Below, piece by piece: positions 46,882 through 59,431 of a stretch of 64,000 nucleotides of DNA. A program made the position numbers and the translations under genes. Source of the stretch: Xylogone sp. PMI_703 (Eukaryota; Ascomycota; Leotiomycetes); NCBI GenBank assembly GCA_021399445.1, contig JAJTUQ010000007.1:1302001-1366000 (forward strand). The letters run 5' to 3'. The notes beneath the pieces are model-generated. The model did not search any database. It saw only the letters and a program-made list of their open reading frames with translations, and was not told where the DNA came from. Positions within the stretch are counted from its first letter, which is position 1; every line of letters starts with the position of its first letter.

Positions 46882-47447
46882 TAATGTAAAAATATATCTG
46901 CAGAATTTGAGTCCACAGTTGTTTTGTCTTGTTCTTGGCGAGCTTCGAAAGGGGAGGGAGGTTCGATCGTCTTCTATACCTTCCATCATGCACCATGCAC
47001 ATCTCATAGATATTCAGAACTCCAATCACACATATTCATATATTCATTGATTCGATTACTCAGGTAAAGAGTTATCTTATTAATTCATCCGTGAGCTAAC
47101 AGGTCCATTCCTAAGATTATTCCATCCCAAACAGGAATAGCGTCAACCTATTCCTCAATTGGAAATATGAATTTTCCCAAATCGGAACTAAGTGTTTTCC
47201 TTAATCAGAAGAATTGTAATAAGTTTGTGGAGCTATCCTGATAGACAAGTTATCAGAAAGTTCCCGGTAAATGGTTTATTAGTGCTCCACTGACTGCGTT
47301 GCGAAACAATATAAAACCACAATGTCCGAGTGTTTGAATCACCAGCTTCTTTGCACTCAAATTCACCGGGTGACTACTTAATAGGGTTTCTGCACCGAGG
47401 TTAAACTTCTCTACTATACTCTTGAAGACCGCAGACAATATCTATTC
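46882..47447. other. Intergenic, no supported gene
   Basis: Contains the promoter of the Old Yellow Enzyme gene. Repeats of ATTCATATATTCATTGATTCG-like A/T sequence near 47030. Nothing else. Confidence 0.45.
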
Positions 47448-48545
47448 ATGGCTGAATCGCGTTTATTCAAGCCTTTGAAAATAGGCAATGTCGAACTGAA
47501 GCATCGTATCGGAATGCCTTCACTCACTCGCCTCAGGGCCACTGATGACCGTGTGCCGACACCTTTGATGAAGGAATATTACAGCCAAAGGGCTTCCGTA
47601 CCTGGAACTCTGATTGTAGTAGAGGGAACCTTTGTATCGCCAGCTTGTGGGGGATTTACCAATGGACCAGGGGTTTGGAGTAATGAGCAAGTTGAGGCTT
47701 GGCGAACTATAACTGATAGCGTCCACCGCAAGGGTTCCTTCATTTTCTGTCAAATATTTGCAATGGGTCGTGCTGCAGACGCAGAACAGGCTCGAAAGGA
47801 GGGCTTTCCAGTCTTAGCACCGAGTGCTATTCCATTCGAAGGTGGCGCAATACCACGGGAAATGACAGTCGAAGAGATCAAGAAAAGCGTCCAGGATTTC
47901 GCAGATGCTGCGAAGAACGCAATCAGGGCTGGGTTTGACGGTGTCGAGTGTCATGCGGCAAATGGCTACCTAATTGATCAATTTATCCAAGACGTCAGCA
48001 ATAAGCGCGATGACAGCTACGGCGGTAGTATTGAAAACAGGTCTCGCTTTCTCGACGAAGTGCTACAAGCTCTCGTCGCTGCGGTTGGCCCAGAGCATGT
48101 CGGACTCCGTCTGAGCCCCTGGAGTACGTTTCAGGGCATGAGAATGGCAGGCCCCATTCCGCAATTCACGGATGTCATCAACAAAGCTAGGCAAGCAAAC
48201 ATTGCGTATCTTCACCTAGTCGAATCTCGAATATCTGGTGCTGAGGATTACAATGGCCGGGACAGCCTGGACTTTGCGTATAAACTCTGGGATGGGCCTT
48301 TCCTAATTGCTGGAGGATATAAGCCTGAAGAGGCCCGCAAACTTGTCGATACGGAACATCCTGATAAGGATATTGTGGTCATGTTTGGTAGATACTTCAT
48401 TTCAAATCCGGATCTAGTTTTTCGGATTAAGGAGGGGTTGGAACTAAGCGCGTACGATCGTAAGACATTTTACGTCTACAAGTCAGCTGCTGGTTATGTG
48501 GATTACCCATTTAGCAAGGAGTATCTGGGAAAGGTGAAAGTCTAG
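47448..48545 (+). CDS. Old Yellow Enzyme family FMN oxidoreductase
   Basis: A single exon of 365 aa, the usual OYE length. An NAD(P)H-dependent flavoprotein that reduces activated C=C bonds of enones and similar compounds. Visible motifs: LFKPLKIGNVELKHRIGMPS (FMN-binding start), CQIFAMGRAAD (the fungal LWALGRA variant), the substrate-binding pair His169/Asn172 in ECHAANGYLIDQF, DDSYGGSIENRSRF with the active-site Tyr region, LRLSPWSTFQGM, and FLIAGGYKPEEA with VMFGRYFISNPDLVFRI (phosphate-binding and C-terminal barrel strands). No signal peptide. It is the last intact gene before the AT-rich block. Members occur both in alkaloid clusters and as stand-alone detoxifying enzymes; here no cluster is evident. 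Confidence 0.93.
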   Translation: MAESRLFKPLKIGNVELKHRIGMPSLTRLRATDDRVPTPLMKEYYSQRASVPGTLIVVEGTFVSPACGGFTNGPGVWSNEQVEAWRTITDSVHRKGSFIFCQIFAMGRAADAEQARKEGFPVLAPSAIPFEGGAIPREMTVEEIKKSVQDFADAAKNAIRAGFDGVECHAANGYLIDQFIQDVSNKRDDSYGGSIENRSRFLDEVLQALVAAVGPEHVGLRLSPWSTFQGMRMAGPIPQFTDVINKARQANIAYLHLVESRISGAEDYNGRDSLDFAYKLWDGPFLIAGGYKPEEARKLVDTEHPDKDIVVMFGRYFISNPDLVFRIKEGLELSAYDRKTFYVYKSAAGYVDYPFSKEYLGKVKV

Positions 48546-48731
48546 GTCCCTGTGGTCCAGCTTACAGTAGACAATATAGAATTTGAAAGTAAACCATAGA
48601 TTCAGATTTCATAACCGATATTTTCGTCCCTTTTCTTCGCGCATCTCCCCCGAGGGGCGTTTAAATTGTTACCCAGATCGAGACAATAAGCACAGAACTC
48701 TTATAGGATTTGGCGTAATAGTCATTTTTAT

Positions 48732-48974
48732 ATGAAGATTAAACCATATTATTGGCACTTGATGTTTACGAATTCTACGTTTACTTTTACCGCTTTACTT
48801 CAAAGTGCCTTCAGAGATACGCTCCTACTCTTTGCTGTGTTCCTACTCTTTGCTGTACGAATGTTCCACAAACCGAGAGTCGATTGGTCGATAAGTCTTC
48901 TGGGATTACTGGCCATAATTATGATCTCAACTCCTTTTACATTTTATTTGTATAGATCGAAGCTACAGTTATAG
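48732..48974 (+). pseudogene. C-terminal remnant of an MFS (DHA1-type) transporter
   Basis: The frame ends FHKPRVDWSISLLGLLAIIM and FYLYRSKLQL, which resembles the last helix of polyamine/drug MFS transporters (MFHKLGVDWA.SLLGFLA..M.P.PF..Y.YG). The preceding residues (TFTALLQSAFRDTLLLFAV) correspond to the AANTF.RS.F.AAFPLF helix with disturbances. Everything further upstream is absent. I infer a 3' fragment stranded at the edge of the AT-rich block. Confidence 0.55.
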
Positions 48975-49948
48975 AAACTTTTTACAGTTTACTTATTTAG
49001 TCATTTTCTCAGGATCTTATCCTTGGCAGGATTTGTTCTATAAATAAGTCCGTAAAAAAGTGTTACACTTTCCTAGAGAATAATTTCGTAGTCTTAGTCT
49101 TTATATGAAAGCAAAGCTATATCCTTTGGTCATAGAATAAATAATTTACGACAGTCTTAGTATTCTTCCGGGAGAATATTCAGTTTATTCTAAAGGTCAT
49201 TTTAAGTAAATTCAACAGTAAAAACATCTTACGCAAACTATTCCTTTGGTCTAGTATTATAATAACATTTAAATATTAATTTCTTTGTTTTCCAGTTAAT
49301 GTTTAGGTCATGGAATTCTAATTAAGGTTATCTTAGGATAATATCTTTTTTTCCAAAAGAGGAAACCTTAAACTGAATTTGTTCTTAGTAGTTTTTAATC
49401 TTTATAATAAAAAGTTTAGTTTTAGTAAATACTCTTTTTTTTGTTAATAAGCTGTCGGTTATTCGTAAAAGCTAATTATAGACTTTAGTCTGTATATCTA
49501 TTGTTTAGTGATTTATGGTAAGATTAAGTTAATTTGGTTTCCCGAATTCACTAAAGTTTTAAGGTTTTCGTTGTCAAACTTAATATCTAGCTAGATAACT
49601 TCTTCTTCGTTAGCCATAAATACATCAAAAACGAATTCTGTATTAAATTTCTTTTCTCGAGTCATCTGAGATAGTACTTTCTTTGTTTTAAGCTTTCTTA
49701 AGTTAAACAAGTTGTTTATATACCTCTTAAAAAGTATTTATTCATTATTAAACTTATAATAATAGTTTATTTTATAACTATAATATTATTCTTGATATTT
49801 TGTATAGAAAATTGTTTTTCGACATACTTCCTTCTTGGTCTAATATGTTTTTTCTTAGTTTTCATAATATATAATCTAGATGTAAAAGTTTTGTCAGGGT
49901 AACCATATATTTTTTTTTAAAGAGTAAAATACTAGGTCATCATAGTAT

Positions 49949-50275
49949 TGTTACGAACCTAAGTCTCTACCTAGGTCCTACAGCGTGTATAGGTATATAC
50001 TAGGTCGTAAAGGGGTTGGTGAGAGCTCGGGGATCAGTGCAATATAGTATATGATCGTAACTACAATTGTATGGGTAACAATCTGTATTGTAAGTTGAGC
50101 ACGAGGCTCCTATCCTAAGAACTATCTGAGTTTATATACTGTATGAAATACCGTTGGACCCTTTGGACCCCCCGGGTCCATCACGTGATCCCTTTGTCAC
50201 GGACCATGTCAGGTTCTCTGTGTAGCCTTGCTACCGAGCCTCAGGCCTGGCATTGTCCGTGCGCGCTTTGTGACA
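49949..50275 (-). repeat. Solo LTR of the Ty3/gypsy family, with perfect 5-bp target duplication
   Basis: 327 bp, beginning TGTTACGAACC and ending GCTTTGTGACA. It is related over its length to the LTRs at 56344 and 63024. AGTAT stands on both sides (49944-49948 and 50276-50280), so it inserted as one element and later lost its inside by LTR recombination. It is less AT-shifted than the other two copies and lacks a segment of about 43 bp rich in GGTCC/GGACC that both others carry, so it represents another subfamily or lineage. Orientation follows the coding strand of the paired element. Confidence 0.85.
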
Positions 50276-51138
50276 AGTATAATCTGTTAATAATGATTTT
50301 TTCGAAGTTAGACTATATAACTTTAATTATTGTTTTTAATTTTCATATTCTGTACTAAAGAAGTTTATCTTACTAAAGTAATATATCTTAAAGGATATTT
50401 CTTTTGATTAATCTTTAGGTTTTTATATAACTTCTGTCAGGGTAAAGAGTTATTCTAATTAATATTAGTTTTTTACTTATTTATGGTTCATTTGTTTAAT
50501 AAGATTAAGTAATAAAATCTTCTTGTTTTATGTAATTAAAGAGCTTAGAACCTCAGAAAGTTTTCTGAAAAGATTTTTCTGTCATTCTTTGGTTAAGTTT
50601 TAATGTCTTAGGTATTATATATAAAGAATATATTAATGAAATCTTAGTATGTTTTTTTCTTTTCGGAAAGTCTTATAATATAATATTAAATACTAGTTTA
50701 ACAGTATCTGTCTCGATTTTATCTTAATAAAATTTTTCATAAATCATTAGTACTTTGTTAATATTCCTGGGAGAGGAGGAATCTGACAGGTTAACTATAT
50801 CTTAGTATTCCTCAAGGGGAAAATTGTTAAAGTAAGTAGTTTTTAAGTCTTGTTGTTCTACTTCTTCTGTAATTAATATTAATATATTTAGTTTACTTAC
50901 AATAAAAGAAAAGACTCTTGAAAATATCTGGCTTTTTACTTTATGATAAACTTTTTCTATAAGGTTTTCTGTTGAAAAGACTCATAAGATCTAGTTCACT
51001 GTCCAATCTTTAAGATCTTCTGGTAATTTATCAAAGTTACTCTAATCTATTAATAAAATATTACCTAAACTATAAGATTTGTTATCTTTGGCCAAAGATA
51101 TTATAAATATAGTTTTAACTTTTTTTAACTTTTTTTTG

Positions 51139-51355
51139 TCTTTATTACTATATTCTTAGGTAATATGTCCAGTTTATCTACACTTATAACAGAATTTCTT
51201 TTCTCTCCTTTCTTTATATTACTCAGGAGTCAGGTTATACTTGTTTTTTCTTTTGAGTAATCTTTTGTTATAGTTCTTTAGATTTTGTCTTCTTTTTCCT
51301 GTGACTTTATCGAAGTTTATTAAGTCCTTCTGATCGTTAACATGACTTTTCTGCT
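51139..51355 (-). pseudogene. Gag zinc-knuckle remnant of an older retroelement
   Basis: The minus strand reads ...KKFCYKC, a stop, TGHIT, a stop, E-Y-x-N-K-D, recognisable as a C-x2-C-x4-H-x4-C nucleocapsid knuckle with stop codons and Cys-to-Tyr decay. It is preceded by a Lys/Asn-rich, gag-like stretch. It belongs to neither the solo LTR nor the paired element, so a further gag-pol copy in the same orientation lies here. Its pol would run left towards 48975, where it seems cut off. Confidence 0.5.
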
Positions 51356-52249
51356 TATTTATTTATAAAAAGTAAAGAATCTTTCTTTTCTTCTTTATTT
51401 GTCGTTCATATTAAAAATTATCAATTTTTTTAACTTTCCTTATTTATTTGATCAATATGTCAGAGCAAGGCCTGATATATATTAGTTCATCTTTGACTAA
51501 TTTCTTTAATCTTTAATAATGTCAAAATATCAGTGTTCTGTTTTCTTAACTGGTTATATTACTTAATTATTAGAATTTAATATTATACATAAAAGTTAAA
51601 TTAGTTTACTTTAAGGTATATAATTATTATTCTACCTTATCAGTTTCGTGAAGATCTCCAAAGACTTTTTCCATTTTCTCTTTAAAGCTTTTAAAAGATA
51701 TAAACAAATTAATAATGTCTTATTACTTCTCTTCATCTTTCTCGGTGAAGTTTTCAAAGTTCTTTACATATAACAAAACTTATTATAACATTTCTCTTTC
51801 CAGGTAAATAAATAATCACATGATCTGTTAAAAGTCATTTTAAAACTTATCTTTGTATAAGTTCAAATATAGATAAGTCTAGAACTTGAAAAGTTTTAGT
51901 TTAGACTTATTTCCTCAGAAGCTTTTGATCTTTCTTAGGTTTAGTTTCTTTTCGATAAAGTTGATCGTCGAGTTAGAGTTAACCTTGAAGGCTTGAGGGT
52001 TTTGTTGTAAAGATGAGTTTTTGGCTATAATACTTTCGAGTTTCAAGGTGTTCAAAGTATAACATTCTTACAAAGGTTTAGGGTTATTTATTACTCAAAT
52101 GATAAATAAAGATAAAAGGTAAGAGAATAACTTCACAAGGCTTAAGATAATTATTATGAAATATAAATATATTATTAATTAATTAAATTGAGCATAAAAC
52201 TTTTATTTATTGTAAAACTATTTACTTATATAATAAGTAAATTGAAGTT

Positions 52250-52345
52250 AAGATCCTTGGATCCCCAGGATCCACAGATCTACCACTTTCTGAGGTTTAG
52301 ATCTCTGGGATCCCCGGATCTTCAGGATCTTACAGAGGTTATGAT
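52250..52345. repeat. GGATCC-rich island
   Basis: Several near-palindromic units (GGATCCCCAGGATCC, GGGATCCCCGGATC, GATCTTCAGGATC) in an otherwise AT-only region. It resembles the GGTCC/GGACC-rich middle of the LTRs and may be part of another LTR family. Confidence 0.4.
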
Positions 52346-55300
52346 TTATTATATGATTTAACTGTTTAGTAAGATTTCTTTGCTCAGAATTTAGTAACAA
52401 GATTTTGTCAGTAAAGTTCTACCAGTAATTTCTCACTAACATCTTTCTTTTAATCAATTTTTGTCAATGAATTATTATTAATTATAACTACTATTAATAA
52501 TGTTTTTATTATTGTCTTAAGTTTTACTATTATAAAGTTTGTGCCAGCTTGTAGAAGTATAATTTTACTAGTAGATTTCGGCTGTCAACCTTGGGTTATG
52601 ACAGATATCTGGTTAACCAAACCTGTTAATAAAGACTTAAATATTTTGTATAATCTATTTTAGATAAAGTAATTAGTTAAAATAATAATATTGATATAAT
52701 TATATTTTTGGTGAGAATATTGATATACATTAGATATTTGTATACTAAGTTATCTCCATAGAATCTAATATAGTGATTATATATTAATGATTATTAATAT
52801 AAGTAGTTTTGTACTATAGTACAAAAATTCTGTTATAAATACAAGTTTAGAAGTATTCTCTGATTATTAACAAAAAAAACTTTATAAGTCTTAGTAATAA
52901 TTAAAATTATACTTATTTTTACAGTTTTCGAGGTTTTTCTTCTGAAAAACATTACTATTTACTGAAATAATTTAATAATATAAGAGATTCAGATATTTTC
53001 TCTGAATCTACTTCTGTAATTTCGATAATTAATTTTACGTTAACCTATAATGTTTTGTTTAATATCTAAGAATTCTAAAACATTAAACTATTAATAATCA
53101 TACTAAACTGAACCTAAGTTAATATGTTATCTAAACTTGGCTAAAAAGCTAGGTATACATTATAGATAATATATATATTATATACCTTTCCTAGAATATC
53201 ATAAAGACAACGAGTAACATATTAAATAGTATGAAAGTTTTTAACTTTATGATTTCTTCTATTTACTCTTCTAGAGTATAACTCTCCTGTTAGTTAACGT
53301 TACCTAAGTATTAAAGGTATTAAGGATGAGAAGTCCTGAATAAGTAATTTTAGATTTTCTAGACTTTTCTGTAAAAAAGAAATTAGTCTTACTTTTCTAT
53401 GAAATGAGAATAGTTTAATAAAGATTAATTTTAACAAAGGTTAATTGTTTACTTTTAATGTTTTGATTATTCTGGACTATTCTTTGTCCTAAAAAGAAAA
53501 ATTAATCTAGGAAAAATATTCACAAATTAACTAATAATTTAAAAATACTTACTTTATCTTTTTTAGTTATAATTATTAAAAGTTTTGTTATATCCTTAAT
53601 ATCTAAAAACTTTTTATATATTTTTTTGATAATATCTCGGCAGATTTCGATTGACGAGCTAAAGAACTCATAAAGCTAATCATATACTAATTCATCTTAC
53701 TATAGTGAATATTTTTAGTCTACTAATATATTATATATCGTTTCCGAAGAGCTTAAAGTATATGAAAAAAGTATTTCTGTATATGTCTTAAAGACTACTC
53801 GTTAAGTCTTCGTGATACCTTGAAAGTTAACATCCTGAGGTAAATACTTTCGGACTTCCTTGAAAGAAGTCAATATACTTTTGAAACTCGAGTTAATAAT
53901 AAGAAGAATTATAATAATCAGATTTATTTATCAAGAGTTATATATACTTTTTAATGTTATATTATATATATTTTGAAGTATAGTAATTAAGTAAAAATGA
54001 GTTTTAAAGGAATTATTCTATTTTTTTAAGATAACTTATTATATAAAGTTTTATTAACAATAACTTCATATTAAATATATATTTAGTCTTGAGTAAGGAT
54101 ATAATAATTTGTTTAATATAATATATTTGTCTTTATTTAATATTGTATATTTTTAGTTTATTATCTTTTTACTAATATTTATTTAATATTATAATTAATC
54201 TATATAAGTAAGATTAACAACTAAAATAAGTATAATAAAGAAGGTTGTTTAAGCTTTTGTAAAAGTATTTTAGACAAATTATATTTTTGTGTTTTTGTTT
54301 AAGAAAAATAATTATATATTATAATATAAATACTTAAGAAGAAGTTAATATATTATATGTTTAATCTTATGTTTCTTTATAATAAGTTTAAGTTTTATCT
54401 TAAGTAATTTTTTAAGAAGCTAATAAATGTTATTAATTAGTTACTAGAAGATAACGAAAAAGTGTTAATAAAAATATCTTATTAATTTATGTTTTAAGAA
54501 TATTAATTCTTTGTTTAACTATTTTTCCGGGGAAATTCATTAATTTATTAGAGTTATATTAATTAAAAAATAAAATAAATATTTATGTTGTTATAACTTA
54601 TTACTTAAGTAAAATAATAATGAAGTAGTTTATGTAATTTTATATATATTAGTTATTCTTTTTTTCTAGAAATATATTTTATTAATATATAAATATAAAG
54701 ATTTATATAAAAATTATTGTGAAAACGAAGAAAGAAGTTAATGATTAAGTCTTGTTGAACAAAGATTAAATTAGTAACAAATCTAAGAAAACTATTAATA
54801 TTATAATTTATTTGATTTGATTTATTAAAATGATATAAGTATTTTATATATAATTTGGTTATTTTTAGATAATTATTAACTTTTTGTTTAATATTCTTGT
54901 TTTTTATTACTTATGTATTATTTAGTTTTTGATTATTATTAGTATAATTAATAACTTCTTCAAAAATTAATTTTTAATTTAGGTTTTTATAAGTTTTCCG
55001 TTGATAAGTAATTAATAATTAGTCTAATAACAAAACAAATAATATATAAACGTTTAACTTATTTTGATATTCAGAAAGGGTTAGGTGAATAATATTATTA
55101 TTATCAAATAAATAATAATATTAATAAGTTGATTTTTTATATTAGTTTAACTTACAAGAATAAAATCGAAGAAGGTATTAGTTTAATTATTGAATGAAAT
55201 TAGTAAGATGTTCATTTTTGTTTTCTGAATTAATATTGTTGAAAAGATTTTGTTAAATTATTACTTAACTCTAAATTGTTTATTGATTTGTTTTTATTTG

Positions 55301-55595
55301 AGTAAAATTTTTCATCTTTAGTAATTAACTCTGAATTATTTTTTGATTTATCTTTATTAAGATAAGCTTTTTTGTTCTCGTTAATTAACTTTAAATCGTC
55401 TTCTGATTTATTCTTATTGAATTGAAATTCTTCGTTTTTATTAGTTTATTTATTCTTTTATATATTTTTTGTGTTTTAGTAGTCTTGATTGGTTAAAGTA
55501 CTTTTTTTATTTTATGACGAATTTTTTAAAGACTTTTTTAATTGTTTAATAATGTTTTCTTGATTATTATTAAATTATTAATAATAATATTCTTG

Positions 55596-55768
<173 letters not shown>

Positions 55769-56343
55769 TTTTGTATTATTAGACTTTTTGTTTTACTTTA
55801 TAACTTGATTAAAACTTTGATTTAATACTTTAGTTAATATTAAACGTTTTAAACGAGAAGTTAAGAATAACTTATAATAATCTTTTATAAATTTCATGTT
55901 TTTAGTTAATTTATTAGTCAGAATGAACACTTAAGTTATGTTTAATAAGTTTATAATTAAAGTTTGAGTTATTACTGATCTGAGGCTTGATAAGTTTTGT
56001 ATAAATTATATAACTTTTATTGATGTTTAATTCTTGTTCTTCTTTTTTGTTATAATTATTTTGAATTATTTTTACTTTTTGTTATTCTTTTGCTTATGTT
56101 CATAATAATATTAATAAAGGTTTATTAGTCTAAATAAGAATTTCTGTTTTTATTTCGTTTTAATTATTTATTTGTTGACGAATAACTTATTCCTTAATTA
56201 ATTGTTGATAAGTTGAAGGGTTATATAATATATAAATATTATTCATAATTAATGTTTAACTTTGTTGTATATATTCTTATTAATAAGTTATTTTTTCGAT
56301 AATATAATATTGTTTCTTTTTAGGTAGAAGTTTAAGTTAAAGT

Positions 56344-56714
56344 TGTTACGAACCTAAGCCTTTACCTAGGTCTTATAGAGTATACAGGTATATACTAGGT
56401 CATAAAGGGGTTGGTGAGAGTTTAGGGATTAGTATAAGATAATATATAATTATAATTATAATTGTATGAGTAACAATCTGTGTTGTAAGTTAAGTACAAG
56501 GCTCTTATCCTAAGAATTATCTGAGTTTATATATTATATAAAATATTGTTAGACCTTTTGGACTCCCTGGGTTCTCCAGGTTTTTGGACTCCTTGGACTT
56601 TCTGGGTCCTCTGGGTCTATCATGTAATCTCTTTGTCACGGACTATGTCAGGTTCTCTGTATAGCCTTGTTATTAAGCCTCAGGCCTGGCATTGTCCGTG
56701 TGTGCTTTATAACA
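56344..56714 (-). repeat. LTR (3' LTR of the minus-strand gypsy element)
   Basis: TGTTACG...TTTATAACA. Compared with 63024-63393 it shows many C-to-T and G-to-A differences (GCTACCGAGCCT against GTTATTAAGCCT), the most RIP-like of the three copies. Confidence 0.85.
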
Positions 56715-57107
56715 TTATCCTTTTTTTAGTTTAACTTTGTCCTGAAGCTTAAGTTTAAGATAAGAATAATCTTATTGTCCTTTAAACTTCCTTTCCTTTT
56801 TATTATACTATTCAAATATCTATAATCTGGAGAGGGCAAATAAGTAAAAAGAAAGAAATCATGAAAATTATAAGAAATTATAAACTTTTCTGTTTATATT
56901 TGGTTTTACAAAGTTAAGATGTTTTTCTGTGCTTTTTGTGCCTGTAATAACAAGGTTTACAGAATAGTTTTTGAGTCGAATTGTTATAATGAGTACATCT
57001 TACATTATTAGACATATAATAATGAAAGTATTTCTGTGACTTCCTGGGAAACCTTAGATCAAGAGGAAGTCCACCTCGAGGCCGAGGAGGAGAAGGTTAC
57101 CTAAGCC

Positions 57108-57470
57108 ATGGCTAAAAATGCTGCCTGTCTAACTTGTTTAAGGAAGTAAAAAAAGTTTTTACAGAAGTGTACTAAGGAGATGATTCGTTGTAGTTTGAAG
57201 ACTTTAGATGAACTGGATGTTGCCGAAGAGAAGGAATGTGTTAAGCAAGAGAGTTCTGACCATGTAGTTATAACTTCTTTAAGTAGTTCTGTTTTTTTAA
57301 ATTCTTAGATTGACGATTTTCTTGGGGTTTTTGACTAAATTTATTCTAGTGACTTAATACTAGATAATCTAGCTTAGTGTGTCTGGCCTTAAACTCCTGA
57401 ACTTTCTGTTAAACATTCTTAAGTTCTTTTGTTAATTCTCAAGTATTTTTTCTATTTAATCAGATATTGA
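57108..57470 (+). pseudogene. Antisense open frame inside the gypsy element, RIP-decayed
   Basis: Starts ATG at 57108 (MAKNAACLTCLRK) and continues ...KKFLQKCTKEMIRCSLKT, ...LDELDVAEEKECVKQESSDH and ...SVFLNS. Every internal stop is TAA or TAG in a context where CAA or CAG fits. Codon use and composition are clearly less AT-rich than the surroundings. C-x2-C near the start followed by further Cys could be a decayed zinc cluster. It runs opposite to gag-pol, close to the 3' LTR. Whether it was an element-encoded antisense gene or captured host sequence is unknown. Confidence 0.5.
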
Positions 57471-58495
57471 ACTTTCTTCCTGAAGATCCTTTGTCCTTTT
57501 ATGCTTTTTATTTTATATTCTTTTTCTAAGTTAAAATTTTCTACTTTTAAATATATGATTATTAACATTTTTAGTAATATTTATTCTAGTATAATAACAT
57601 AAAAGACTAAGTATATTTTAATGTTTTTAGGTAATTTTAGCTTATATATTATTTGTCTTAAAACTTTGTTGATTTTTAGTAATCTTATTTTCTTGAAATT
57701 TAGTAATTTATTTAATTTTTTAGTTTTAATAAATTTTCGTAAAAAATATATTTTATCCTTTTTTTTAAATATAAGTTTTATTTTATATTATTTATTATAG
57801 TATTTTTTTATTCTTTTTTTGATTTCTTCTAGGTTTTGTTATATAATTACTTAAGTTTTTTGATAAATTTAACTTTTTCTTTTATTGTTATTATTATATT
57901 AAATATTTTTTTTCATAAATATATTATATTTATTTCTTTTCTGAAATTTGTATAATAAGGTAATACTTGTATGTTGTCGTACTTTGCTCTGTTATATATA
58001 TATTATACTGTTGATAATAACTTTACTTAATTATTTTGTAAATAATTGATATATGTTTTGAGATATTGCTTAAGTATTTGAATTAGTCTTTCTGTACTTT
58101 TGTCGGTTTGTACTCATCTTTTAATAGTTATCTTAGTCTTGGTCTTTATCATAATAATGAGTATTTACTAAAACTTCGATATAAACAGCTTATCTTTGTC
58201 AGAGATGATTTCTTTTGGAAATCTAAATATTATGAATATTCTGTTCATAAGTACATCTGCTAACTATTCTGCTGTATAAATACTCTTCTATAATATAAAG
58301 ACTCTGTACTTAATTAACTTATCTGTGACTATTAATACTTTGTCGTAAATCTCGTTGTTTATGCTTAATAACAATAGTAAGTCTACTATAAAGTCTATTG
58401 TTATTGACTCTTATAGTCTTTCTGGTACTTCTAATGGTTATAGTAACCTATGTATAATTCTTTACGTAAATTTTGTTCAACAATATATATTATAT

Positions 58496-58732
58496 TGTGG
58501 AAGCGATAGTGTGAGCGTAACAATAACGCTGGCTAGAGCATACAGGAATAGAGCTTATGCGACAGGATCACGCAGAACCATATAAACAACAAGTACACAA
58601 GGCAAACGAACGAACCACTCCCTTGGTTGAGTATGAAAAGGTTGTTGGTTTACTATCCAGGGCTTGCCATCAATATATGCTGGCTCGGCTTGGCATAACT
58701 ATTACTAATACATGACGGGTTTCCCTACCACA
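58496..58732. repeat. Solo LTR of a second, younger family
   Basis: 237 bp of ordinary base composition, abrupt on both sides, with LTR-type tips TGTGG...CCACA and ATAT on both flanks (58492-58495 and 58733-58736). It contains CATATAAACA, a TATA-like signal. Size and lack of RIP signs suggest a later insertion into the already dead gypsy element; copia-type origin is a guess. Confidence 0.65.
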
Positions 58733-59431
58733 ATATGTCTTAATGACTTCTTATATTATCTTTTATAACTTAAGTATGTAAAACTCCAGGCTAAGAAGTT
58801 TGTGTATTTTTGTGATTTTTTGATGTTTATACAGTAATGAGTTATATATATATTTGATAAACTTTTTGGCTAAGGATTATAATATATAGATTTTTTTGTT
58901 GTAAAACTATATTTTTAGTTTTTCGATAAATTCTTCTTATTTATTGTCTGAATTTAGCTTTTGAAATAATGTCTTAGTTTCCTTGACTTTATGCTTGATA
59001 GTCTGGACTATTTTCTTTGTCTATTTTATATCGAATTCTTAATCTTTAGTTTCTTGGGCTAAGTGATTATATATTAATGTTTTATCTTTTTCCTCTTTGA
59101 AGATAACCTTGGCTTTTAATTCTGTTTTCTTTATATAATTTAGTCTTTTGTTAAGTATATCTGCCTTAGTATTTTCAGTTCTTTTGATATACTTTATCTT
59201 GAAGTTATATTACATGAATTCTTCTGACTATTTAGCTTGTTTAACGTTTAATATTTTAGTATTAACGAAATATCTTAGGTTATAATAATCTGTGAGTACT
59301 TTTACTTCTAATCTTAAGAAGTATATTTTTTAAGTTTTGAATATGTTTATTATGACTAATAACTTTTTGTCATAAATATTATAATTTCTTTTCACAAAGG
59401 AAAACTTCCTTGAGTGAAAGGTTATCAGTCT

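Noticed and set aside
50143..50358. Short protein-coding gene in the AT block (and similar frame at 56546-56734)
   Set aside because: Both frames lie on the LTR sequences and repeat because the LTRs repeat.
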